NCBI RefSeq assembly: GCF_003589595.1
Contig: NW_020655294.1
Coordinates: 1,889,943-1,953,942, forward strand
Length of the DNA stretch: 64,000 nt
Direction of reading: 5' to 3'
Source: Hyposmocoma kahamanoa
Lineage: Eukaryota; Arthropoda; Insecta; Lepidoptera; Cosmopterigidae
The notes under the pieces: generated by a model
Databases searched by the model: none
The model's input: only the letters and a program-made list of their open reading frames with translations
What the model was told of the DNA's origin: nothing
In this document: positions 1-11,500 of the stretch, in pieces
How positions within the stretch are numbered: the first letter of the stretch is position 1
Layout of the letters: each line of letters opens with the position of its first letter
Program-made: the position numbers and the translations under genes

Positions 1-960
1 GTAATTCAGTATACAGTTCGTGTAATGGTCGCAGTGCTTGTCAAACAGATCAAAGTCATAGCACGCATAGTCACGCAAAATATATGTGTTGTGTCGGTAG
101 TTTGTGTGATAAAGTAGAATGCGAAGCAAGGGGCGCCGCCACAAAGCCAGTGTGTTAGTGCCAAGACCAATTTTTGACAGTAATTCCGGGCAGTCGATGT
201 TGCCATTAGCCAGGTTGGATATAAAACAAACGTAATTCACTTCGCGACGCGTCTGAAGAGGTAGAAAGTTATACCGCCTGCATCGGTGCTCATAGCTTAG
301 AGACTGTTGTCTGGCCTTATAACCAAGAAATCGCAGAAATCGTTTTTCACTGTACTGCAGATTCCACACCTGCGATGCGTATTCAAGATGACTTCGTACA
401 AGGGCGCCATATAATACCTCGGTTATTTTTATAGACCTTAAATTATTGGACATACGCATCACGAAACGTAGGGCTCTTGAAGCCTTATTAGCAATATGAT
501 CGTGTATTACACCCAAGTCCGTAATATTGCTTACATTAGTCAGATTGTGATTGTGGAGAATATAATTGGATTCTATTTTATTGGTCTTACGTGTGAATGT
601 TATACAAAAGCACTTTGATACATTAAGATCTAACTTATTCTCAATGCAGTATTGTTCAAACCGCAAAAGATCTTGCTGCAGATAACATACATCTGTTGGA
701 TTGCCAATTGCCTTGAGTATCTTCATATCATCCGCAAAAAGTAAGCTTTTGGAATATCGTAAACACTAATATCCATTATCAAAATAATGAATAAAAGTGG
801 CCCCAAAGTTGACCCCTGGGGTACACCACAAGGTATTTCCGGCATTCCACTCAGACATATAACCTCGCAAGACAAAAGCCAGGTTACGATTGTCAATGTA
901 GGAGCCAAACCAACGATACAAGTTGTTATTATTACGGTTGTACTACACCATAGATATGTG
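1..960 (-). mobile_element. Non-LTR retrotransposon (LINE) reverse transcriptase, C-terminal part, decayed
   Basis: On the minus strand the frame is open from about 738 to the window edge, starting at the catalytic FADDMKIL box and running through residues typical of the thumb and C-terminal RT region (LEYASQVWNLQY, KRFLRFLGYKARQ). Just upstream, in another frame, lies the RT motif GVPQGSTLGPLLF (about 820-780), so one frameshift falls between about 740 and 790. A second shift separates the upstream block reading YIDNRNLAFVLRGYMSEW (about 900-845). The block GVIHDHIANKASRAL lacks residues expected between D and H, suggesting an in-frame deletion. It is a dead copy of a Jockey/CR1-type LINE; the exact clade is uncertain. 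The element continues left of the window. Confidence 0.8.
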
Positions 961-2440
961 AAGTTGTACCTACAGATATAATTCATTTGAAAAATCCATG
1001 GATCGCGGCAAGAACTGCCAGAGTTCCACACTCGCAGAGGTTTGCACCTGGTTCACAGTATAGTTCCCGCGATTGACGAAGATGGACGCCGAAGTGGATG
1101 TTGCTGCTGCGGTTACTTTGTGCTTTGGCGATTGACAATTATGCTCATAGAAAAAAAATATTTGAAAAGAAATGCTAGAACAATCTAAAAATATCAGTTC
1201 TAGTTCAGTTGTCCAATCCACGGACATTTTAAGCACGTTCAAATCGTCAACAATAAAAATAGAAACACAACCGTCCGCACTTACTTTCCGCCAACCGAGC
1301 CGCACACGAATGTGGATCCTTGTCGCGTTCACGCCAACTGCGCGGGAGAAAATACCGACATTGTTGTCGGGAACAAGCCATGCGAATGGTATCCACACTC
1401 ATGCTTCGTGGGTAGCGCGCGAGGTGGAGAGGCCAATGATGCGCGGGAAGAGAACTGAAATTTTGCCATACAAATTTCAATACTCGTCTCGCCTCGTCTG
1501 GTCTCCTCACGCTCCGGTGGAAACCACCTTAACACTCGTTCGAGTTAGATGTAGTTTTCAAGTGCGTCCGTCTTTCCTGCTGTATTAGTTCCTGGTTTAA
1601 GTAGTTTCTGTGAATATCTCTGTGACCCGTTTTTTTACTAATACCCACAATGGTAGTACATCTCGCCGTCGTCCATAAGGGTTATATCCCACTGCTTATC
1701 ACAAGTCTTTATTAAGGAGTCACAATCCAGCTAGAGCTGTTACCTCAAACGTCTGAGTACAACTCTACTGCCTTTCTATGTTCCCCAATCTCCCAACATT
1801 CAAGTCAATCGACTAGCGGATACAGTGGACGATTACAATGGGCGAATTTTTTTTCTTATTTACTTAACTCATCGAAGAAATACGAAACGAAATTTCAAGA
1901 AACAGACAAAGCTAAGCTGGCTCATGCCCATTTACAACCAAAGTGTCTCTATCTCCACGCTGATTTATCAATATATCTAAATGCTAATGGTTGGTAAAAC
2001 ACTGTTCTTTTACGCACCGTAATAAGGCCCTTATTGTTGTTAAAGGAAAGTCTTAATATTAGATCGGAAGCCTGTTGTATTCTGGCTTTTGTCTTTTGTT
2101 TATCAATACATTTTTAACCGACTTTTAAAAAGGGAGGAGGTTCACAATTCGACTTTATTATATAGATTTTTTTTTTTGTTACGTGATTACTCAGACTTTG
2201 ATGATTTTTTTTTGTTGGAAAGATTTAAATTTGAACAATATATTCCTTAATATATTCCTTTCACATAAAAATAATTGAATATCAATTCAACAAAAAATTT
2301 AAATACAATGAATAGCGACATCTATCATATACCTATATATAATGTTCTATGTGCTTTTATGTTATACTCTGTGAAGTGATTGTAAATGTTTTGTTTCTGT
2401 TTGTATTTGTACTGACTAAACGTGTTATTTATCTATCTAT
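961..2440. other. No recognised gene
   Basis: Open frames of up to 142 codons overlap one another on both strands at 970-1590 (142 aa minus, 138 aa plus). None resembles a known family and the plus and minus frames are mutually exclusive, so I treat them as chance. From about 1600 the DNA is AT-rich and featureless. Confidence 0.4.
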
Positions 2441-2720
2441 TGCCGGGCTTGGTAGCTGTAAAGGTATCTAGCTGGGTGACCAAATATTATAGATTTCTCA
2501 TAGATGGCGCTTGGCTAAAAAGTCATTGAAAAACCAAATACAAAGATACGACGCAAGCACATATAAAAATTTGTGAGGTCCGCTGGTTCATTCCGTGGCT
2601 TAGTTGGTATAGCGTCTGTCAGGGTATGCTAGAAGACGTCGGTTCAAATCCGGCTGGATCGAAGGAATTTTCTCAGAGTGTTCGATCTTTGTATTAATTA
2701 TTATAACAAAATATATTCTT
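2440..2720 (+). repeat. tRNA-like SINE/foldback arm
   Basis: At 2590-2662 there is a tRNA-like head: an A box TGGCTTAGTTGG and, about 35 bases later, a B box GGTTCAAATCC inside a 5-bp T stem. The anticodon region resembles tRNA-Arg (GCGTCTG...AGAAGA) but is too degenerate for a functional tRNA; the acceptor stem pairs only partly. The surrounding sequence (from about 2490 to 2715) recurs in inverted orientation at 38.9-39.15 kb, so this is a dispersed repeat and not a tRNA gene. Confidence 0.6.
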
Positions 2721-3059
2721 CCTCTAAGGGTGGCAAACTAGGGGATGAATCCGGTAACCGATTCCAGTAAAACTTGGCAAATAGGTGTAATTCCACGAAC
2801 TTTTGAAGTCGGTTTTTTTTAAATTAGGTATGTAAAGAGTATACATATAGTTTATAGTGAATGTACAATTCTTAAATAATGACTTTAGAAGAGACTCCCT
2901 AAGAGACTCTAGATTTTCTATTAGCCGATAGTTTAGTTGGGATCTAAATCAGTATCAAAATTTATAAAAGTACGCATCGCTACCTTTAAACAATAACGCA
3001 GTATCTAATGTAGTACAGAAAAAAATACAAGAAATAAGATACGGTGTTTTAATCGCGAA

Positions 3060-3175
3060 ATGGTGAAATTACAGGCACATGGGACTTGCCAACTTATGTC
3101 TCAGGGCGACGGGCGCCGTGGCAGTGCCCCTCAGATTTATGCGATTTAAAGCTCTGAGCGGCACTGCATCTAGTA
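3060..3175 (+). repeat. SINE-like family A, partial copy
   Basis: Shares the family core (GTGAAATTACAGGCACATGG, then GGCAGTGCCCCTCAGAT and AAAGCTCTGAG) with the full-length copies at 32878-33182 and 59830-60112. Only the middle part is present. Confidence 0.7.
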
Positions 3176-5035
3176 TTAAGGACAGCTCCCATTTCTTTTC
3201 TACATAAGTTTTGTTTATAGTGACCCTCCCTATGAACCTCTTGGTTATACGGGAACAGCATTATAATTTGTGCGAGCAAGCCCGCACATTTGCACGGACT
3301 GCATCCGGTTCTCAGAAGAGCCGCCCCGGGTGCACGTACGTACCCTTCCTATTTTCCAGATAGGTACCGCAGCTGTAGGCACGCTTACTTTTCAAGTACG
3401 ACATACAACCTAAGTAGAACGCACTATATGGTACGAGTAGATACTTATTTAAAACTTGTTTACATTATGTAGCATTCCAAAAAATATCTAAGCAACTGTA
3501 AAAGTATTTTATTTAGAATAATTAATAGTTAGGCAATTGATAGGTACGCAGGTAAATAAGTAAGGACACGTAATCGACTTGGTCTGTTTGTTTTTGTTAA
3601 AAATTGGATTTTTCGAATTGATCTAATATGATGGGCTATTCGATTGCCTTCAATCTGACCTGTCAGCGAACTATAGAGCGACTGCCAAATCAGTAGGGCG
3701 CTTTTTCACGCGCACATTTGCCGATGTTAAAGCGTGAAACACACAGAGAGCGGACGCGAGTCGGGCGCGAGCCGGGTGCGAGTCGGGTCAAGACCGCGGC
3801 GGGTCTAATTCCGTGTACATTTATATTATTATATATACCTACATAATGCCTATTCACTCTCGCCTTGCAAGTTATAGCGTTCGCGGAACAAGTCTGCAGG
3901 CAGGGAATTCCACACCATAGGTGTTCGCCATATAAATGTGGAAGCAAAACGCTGTGTGCGAAACCTGGCCTACAGCTAGTAGAAAGGGGAAAGTGGAATC
4001 AAATTATGCAATTCCTTCGCACACTCTCCGTGATATATCCTGTAAAATACCGGTAAGCTGGCAACTCTATGGCGGTGTTCAAGGCTCTGCAGCTTCGCCA
4101 CTACCAATTCTGAGTTACCCATAAGACTGTTAGCACGCTGGGCGCACGCGCCCGCGTTTGTTGTGTTGTCGTCTATATAAATACAATTAATTGACCCGCT
4201 GCTGTCCCGACCCGACCCGCACCCGCCTTCTGTGTATTTAATGCTTTAGACTACCGATGCATCTAATACTCGTTTCTTCAAAAGTAAAATTTTTCGAGAG
4301 CAATCGACAGACTGGCGTTTTTTTATGTAACCAAGTGACGGGGTGAACAAGTCGTGCGCCCAGTGGTACGCGACACGCGTGTCCATAACAGTTGCAGTGC
4401 CACTCAGAGCTTTAAATCATAAAGATCTGCGGGGCACTGCCACTGCGCGAGTCACACTGAGACGTAAGTTGACAAGTCCCTTGTGCCTGTAATTTCACCA
4501 GCACCGTTACCCTTCAAAACCAAAACGCAGCAATGCTGACATTACTGCTTGGCGTCATAAATAGGTAAGGTACTGTAGTACTGTTGGTGCTCCACTGATC
4601 TGTCATAAGTATACACAATTTATGGCCGTCAAGCTATTAAGCTAGAGAACAAACGGTCATTTTCGCACGCGAAGAGGTAGTTCGAAGTGACGTCAGTTTA
4701 GAAACTTGAGCTCATGCAAGCACACTGAAGAAACTATAATCGCAACATAGATAAAAAAATTTTACACGACACGCCACGTTTAGTGATAAATAACACAAGT
4801 TAACCATAGATAAAAGAAAAACTATTCCCAAAAAATCTAAAAAAGTACCTTATGCGGCGTGCCTTATTACAGCGTCAACAGTCGAGTGTTTAACATTGGA
4901 CTAGTTACACAATAAGTCGTGACTTAGTCGGTTACAGTCGAAATGTTGCAAATTTTGTCAGTATACCTTTTTAAAGTCACAAGGGTCTTTATGTGAGAGC
5001 GGTAGTACCTAGTCCAGTAGGAGAAATGCTGACTT
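3176..5035. other. Intergenic, repeats only
   Basis: Contains GC-rich blocks at 3740-3800 and 4190-4240 built from GAGTCGGG / CCCGACCC units in opposite orientation. These may be the arms of an old foldback element about 500 bp long. No credible coding region is seen. Confidence 0.35.
4325..4555 (-). repeat. SINE-like family A copy
   Basis: Reverse-complement copy of the family: it shows CAAGTCGTG, AACAGTTGCAGTGCCACTCA, GTGCCTGTAATTTCACCAGC in that order, the mirror of the plus-strand copies. Confidence 0.75.
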
Positions 5036-5245
5036 TCAATATATCGTCGGGTACAGTGCAATTCCGCGTATGTAGTATTGGTAAAAAGCGCGTATCTGCA
5101 CCAAGCCAAATTTCACAAGAGAGAGATTTAACGTTATTACTTCTTTAATTTTTGCACAGTAAGCATTATGTTGACTACGGACTGACAACAATAGATTCCT
5201 GTAAGTCACGCTAAAGTAGTTACACGTAATTGCTGTAATATAACT
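5036..5245 (+). repeat. Dispersed repeat, uninterrupted copy
   Basis: About 200 bp (GTATGTAGTATTGGTAAAA ... TTTTTGCACAGTAAGCATTA ... AACAATAGATTCC) recur at 48930-49325. That second copy is split by a palindromic MITE, so this copy represents the empty site. Confidence 0.7.
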
Positions 5246-5511
5246 ATCCCCGACGATAACATGGTGTGCGTGGGAATTGCACGATTTAATTCCGCCTTCC
5301 ATTTCCATCATCGGGGGACCAGACGCGGGCTGGATTTCCACCCCTATAGGTTGTGCAGAAGACTCGAAGTCGCCGCGAAAGGACGCGAAGTTTCCGACCG
5401 CATTGAGCCAGGCAGCGTAACTAGTCATGGCTTAAACATTTACGAGGAGACATGTCACATTGGGGTAAACAGGACAGAAAATAGCAGTACAACATGCGAA
5501 AGTAATTCTCG

Positions 5512-5517
5512 TTTATT
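5512..5517 (-). terminator. CPSF1 poly(A) signal AATAAA
   Basis: A canonical AATAAA on the minus strand, about 50 nt past the CPSF1 stop codon. It implies a very short 3' UTR. Confidence 0.7.
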
Positions 5518-5566
5518 CTTAATATGTACAGACTTGCCTTAGAGCCTATTACTAAAAGAGTTAAAT

Positions 5567-8500
5567 CTAGAAATGAGCAGTCAGTCTGTCGATTTCGTAG
5601 AGATCTGCCATTATCTCTTCCACCTTGGTACCGATTTTCTTTGCGATCTGGAAAAGGAAAATATTTGTTTTCAAATTTGTAGTTTCGCTTTGCATTGAAT
5701 TTATACGAAGTTCTTATAGTTACAGCTTCTTGACTAACGGTCGAAACTAGGTCAATAAAGTTTTTTACCGACACTGTGGTGAATGTATAAGAAATGGTAT
5801 TTGATAATCCTAACCTGAATTGACGATAAGACTTTTTTTCTTATCTTAAAATGTGCAGCGATGTTTATGAACTACTTTTTGAAAGTATACATCGATACCT
5901 TCAATGAACACTATGCCAATTTGAGTTTTGGACCAGTTCAGTTATTTTCTTTTTTTTACAAAATTCGTGGAAAATAATATTAGTAAAAACATATGGCTGT
6001 TTACAAAAATAACAGAAAATAGCCAAAAAAGAAAGTTGGCGGTGTTTATTGCGTATTAGAGGTATCTTCTTATTTTTATTGTGTCAATAGTTTGGTGTGC
6101 ATGGAAAGCCCTTCTGTGGCACGCACCGGTAACAGCTACATTTACTTTTTTTAAATAAGGAAAAAACGTAAGCAAAGAAGTAGTGATCGTAAACCTTTTT
6201 TTTTTCAGTGATAATTTATAGTAAATAAAAAAATATCATGAGTATTGATGACAAATGACATATAAAAATGATAGGATAATAATTACGTAGTTATTTTATA
6301 AAAAGTTTCCGTCTAATGTTTTTAATTTCTGTTTCTTGAAATGTTTCATAGTGCAAGTTTTTTCAGAAATAGGTTATTTATGTTATATAGAATAGTATGT
6401 TAAGATAGAAACTCGTCATTCATTCTTGAGTGAATGACGAGTAGAACAAACGCGATATTTACATAAATTTAGTAAATATGTTTGAGAATTTCGTTTCACG
6501 GTATTTAATTAATTATTTTGGTTACAAAATGACAGAATGAAATGGTGCCTGATAAAAGACCCTAAATTACCTTGTCTAATGCTAAAAAACACAAAACTCT
6601 AGCCAAATTCAACCAAGGCAACCAATGACGCCATAGAAAAAGAACATTTTTTCAATGTCAATTAAATGTCAATAAAATTCAATGTCAATGCTCATTATTC
6701 AGGCTAGCTCTGCTCACGGTCTGCTAGCGTAATTGCAATTTAAATAGGCTAATTAAGTTATGTAGAAGTAATACTTACCTGGCCAATTATTATAGTTAGC
6801 AAAATACCTGTTGATACATTTTATTTATGTAAAAATAATTAAGTTTCTGTTATTTATTAATACTTGCTGCTACATATTAGGTAATGATAGATGAAAATAC
6901 ACAAAATTGTAAGATTTTATTTTATAGTAATTTAAATATCTTATCCACCATCAATTTCCGATTTTAAACTTGAATTACCTCTTCCTTCAGATGAAAAAAT
7001 CATTAGGAGTGACACACTTGTACAAATAAATTAATTACTTGGTGTAACTGACTGGTGTCCGCAACTCGACGTCAAAGCGCCTATTTAATTACCGGTAATT
7101 TCCATATTGGTTTCAAATCACACCAGTGATGTGAGGCATAAAACCGTAACCGAGTTGCTTTCGCATTTATAATCTTAGTTTGCTTAATTTTGACTATTTG
7201 AAGTTTTGTCTTCTGCATTACTAATAAGAGTTTACGTATTTTTTAGGAAGGGACTTATAGGGCGTTAAAATCGTATACAGAGCGTCATTCACGCTTTAGT
7301 CTTCGTTTGTTCGACTGATAGCGAAGCAAGCAAAATTAGACAGTACTATGATGACATTACAATTTAAATTCAACGTTTTAGCTTTTTCATATTCCTTTAC
7401 ATGTCACTACGTTTAAATAGGTTGACTTGGGACATTTTTTTCATGGTTTTTGTATTAGATCCGTCGTCCATTTATTTGTAAGTCAATGACGGAAACGGAT
7501 AAATTTAAACTATAGGTAAATAGCATTTTTTTAAGACAAATTAATCATAAAAATGTTAGGGAATTGTTATATGAAAGTTTATTGACTCAATTAGCATTCG
7601 GGAATATTTTAAGGCTTCTTATGTTAGGTTTAGCAGATCATGTTAAAATTGTTATAATAATGAGTTATAATAACGAAGGAAGCGTTAAGTTTACAGCTAT
7701 AGCTCGTATATGTTTATTAACTTTTTTGAGATAAAAGCTTTAACATGCGGCTTTTAACAAACGAGAGAATAAAAAGCGAATATGAAAGACGCAAAGCGGA
7801 AGGAAGGAGAGAGGAGAGCACTGACGTCCTGCTTCTCGCCGCCGGGCATACTGGTGAAGAGCGCCACCAGGTCCCCGTCCAGCACGCCGCGCGCCGGGCC
7901 CAGCCCCGCCAGGCGCCGCCCGCTCTTGTACGTCCTGCGGTTGGGCGAGGCGGTTTAGCGACGGCACGAACGAGGCCTACGCCGTAGGACGTAGGTAATG
8001 TAACAAGGCGTGCGTGCGAGTGCCCGCGAGGACCTTTGAGAGTCTTTAAGTGCCTTACACTCGCGGGCACTCAAAGGCACACGCTGCTATTCTTTTATTT
8101 TGTTTAGGATTAGCAGGCGTTAATGTTTAAATTCGTTTTTAACACACAACGCCATCTGTTGATAACCAAATTTGTCAAAAATCAAAAAAAAAATTTTAGC
8201 TCATGATCAATGTTTGAATAATATTACAAGGAAAAAACTGACACGTATTTCATATTAAAGAGAAATTAATTGACAACCACGACCATTTACATAATAAAAC
8301 CATTTCCAGGCTATCTCTCGATCAGCGCCGTCTAGATGTGAGAGGGGATTTTGACCTTTCTAAAACTTAACAGTCCACTTCATTTATTGGTCCATGCCTT
8401 AAGAAAAGGCTTTCATAGACCATATTAAAGGTTACTTCTTTATCTAATAGGTAAGACAATGAGAAGATATATCGGACTGGGACCACCCACCTGTGCGCCC

Positions 8501-11500
8501 TGGGGTTCAGCCCCGCGACGTGGCAACAGTAGTTGTTCATGACGTTCTGCAACATCAGCAAACGCCGGTACATCTTCTCTGACACCGGCAATACGTAGCC
8601 CACGCCGCCGTCCAAAGTCGCTGCAAAATAGACATTTCTTCTTCGTTAGCCGTTCAAATTTAACCACTAAATTTAACCGACTGACGAACGCAAACAAACA
8701 TGGAGTAGATTCTTGTTCTTTGCTTAACAATGTTGTAGAACATGGAATTTGTCAAGTTGACAGACACAGAAATTAATTAATTTTCAAATTCTTTATTAAC
8801 GTAAAAATGTTCTACAATACATTACAAACACAGTGAACCATTACATCGTGAGTTAATTCTGTGACTCTAATGAAAAGGGGTACAAGTTAAAAACGCCAAC
8901 TGTACAAGGAGACGCGAAAAACAGTTAAAGCTTAACATGATATTAAGATTTAAGAGTTTTTCGCGTTTCCTTGTGCGCAGTGGCAGTGTCCCTCGGATCT
9001 TTGCGATTAAAAGCTTCAAATGGCACTGCAACTGTTACGGATAGGCGGATAAGTTACCACTATAGTCCGTATTTTTTGGAGACGGAGTAAAATGACAGTT
9101 CACTGTGCAAAAGTGTTGCCCGCGGTTTCGGTAAAATATTCTATCGGCTGAATATTGGTCACGCTTATGGAATAAATAGCCGAACTAATTTCATTTGAAC
9201 CATCCTCGGCCCATTATTCATCCAATTACTGAGCACAAGTTCATTTGAATTGTCAATTTTTGTAAGTTCATACATACACAGTCTGTATTTAGAACTATGT
9301 TTATGAAAAATACAAAGGGGAGACATGTTTCAAGGTTTTTCATCTTAATTCAATATAGATAATCAAATTCGGCTATTCTTGTTAAAATGTAGAAAAATTG
9401 ATCTCGGTACTAGTAGGCTAATTGTCAAAACAAAAATAAAGAAAACAATGACGCAATTAGTAATTCACAATCTATCGATAAAATTATCTACGGCAACTAC
9501 ATAACCATTAAAAATACTACGAAAACTGGCAACCCTGCAGATATAATTTTAGTCCGTCTTCAATAAAGACAGACTATAGATGTACGATAGTAACGAAGAT
9601 ACTACGCGACATCTGTTCTTTTCCGAAAAACCACAATCAGGAGCTATTCATACTTGGCCGATATTCGCAAAAAATGTATAGCTTGATGTGTTGTTGGTTG
9701 TACATAAAGTAGACGGAGTGATAGAAATAACCGCATGGTGTACTGACTGAACATGGTGACGTGACGCCTGTGGTTGGTGTTGGGCACGCGCCGGGCGTTG
9801 ATGCGGAACATGGCGTGCACCTGCTGGCCCAGGTGGTAGTCGCACTTGCGGATCAAACGTTGACCTGTAGTCGACAAAATGATATATACATGTTTCACAC
9901 TGCTTGATTCTTTTATTATTGATACAAATCGCACTGTTAATGCGATAGTGTATTAACTCAAAAAGTATATTTTCTCGAAATCGATGAAAAACAAATTATT
10001 CACTTCCCGTGAAAAATCATTAAAATTTATTACACAAATCTAAACAATTTCGCACTTGCGCAAGTACATTTAAATATAAAAGGGAAAAGTAATTTAATAT
10101 TTTTGAATAAGGACTATTTCGGCCAGTAATGGCTCACATAAATTGTGTCTCATTTTGAGGTAAGTAGATACCTTTTATTTGTTTTTTACAAAATTCTAAC
10201 GACGGTTTTATTGACAAGTAGAGAATCAAATTTTACGTTCAATGATGATAGAATCTTGAATTTCACATATTTTGACCTACAATACTATTGTGATAGCAGT
10301 GCGAAATGTTGAACAAACTAATATAAAAGAAATAAAATAAAACTGTTTATTGAATAACTTATTGTACAAATGAACAACTAAAAACTAATTATGCGAATAA
10401 ATGTAAATTTTAATACATTTATACCTGAACGAGAAGAACCCTGTATTTCAGGTAATTTGTACAGATGGATATATGATGATTAAATTGTAAACAAAAAAAT
10501 TATTAAACAATAAAATGCAAATCATATACCTATACGCTTATATTAGACAACATTTATTTTGGGATAATTAATAAATTCTCTGTATCATCGTAGGACATAT
10601 TGTGAAGGAATACATGGAGAATTTCCTTAACCTTTTTGTAACAAACATGATATGGCCAATTTGGCGTTTAATTTATTGTACAAAAATGGCCTAAGTCACA
10701 CAAAAAATCTGGAAATAAACACATGTTTTCATGATATAATTTTGGGGCAGACAATATCTGTCTTTTGTTAGTGTTTTCAATACTATATGGGAGTGCACTG
10801 TGCTGTTCGAGAACTGTGGAACTGTGTGTATCGCGCAGTCCTACGATGTTATTACTTTCAAAATGGTGGTCCAAATTGTGTTAAGGCGTCACATTACACG
10901 GTGTGGGGTCCGGGCCGGCACAGTACCGTGTAGAGTACAGTATTTTTTTGTTATTTTCCGTTATTTTTTTGAGTGATAAGGTTGTGTGATTAATGCAATT
11001 TTCACAACTTGAGCTGGCAGCTATCGCAATAGCTCTTGATGACGAAGTATTGGAAACACGAATTGAAACTAGAAAACGAAGATGATGTGTACATCCTGGC
11101 TGGAGAAAACGAGAATCCGAAGAGAATTTGCCACGCTCCACAAAGATTTAATAGGCGTTTTGCGCTTGCGCTGTCCACTACACTATAGTCCGACGTTGAC
11201 TACCCTCCAGGTGCCCGGCGAAAGCATTCATATTATTATTCCGGGTGCCCGGATCCGACACGGTGTAACATGACTAGCCTTTATTCGGAACAAAACCGAC
11301 ATGATAAGACGCGAGAGTATTTAGTTAGAATAAATACAAGCATCAGAGAGAACAGTTACCTCCGTAGCTCTCCCTGGCCTGCGGTTGATACATGAAGAGA
11401 GCGAAGTTGCCATCCGATTCGCTGACGAGGAAGCCCAGCGTGGAGTTGTCCACCATGAACTCCATGGTGTAGATCTGCGTTCAGACGTAGGGTGACGGTC

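Noticed and set aside
1172..1588. 138-codon plus-strand and 142-codon minus-strand frames at about 970-1590
   Set aside because: They overlap on opposite strands, have no recognisable domain and no splice or regulatory context.
2590..2662. Possible tRNA-Arg gene
   Set aside because: Acceptor stem pairs poorly and the anticodon loop is expanded; a second copy sits inside a foldback repeat.
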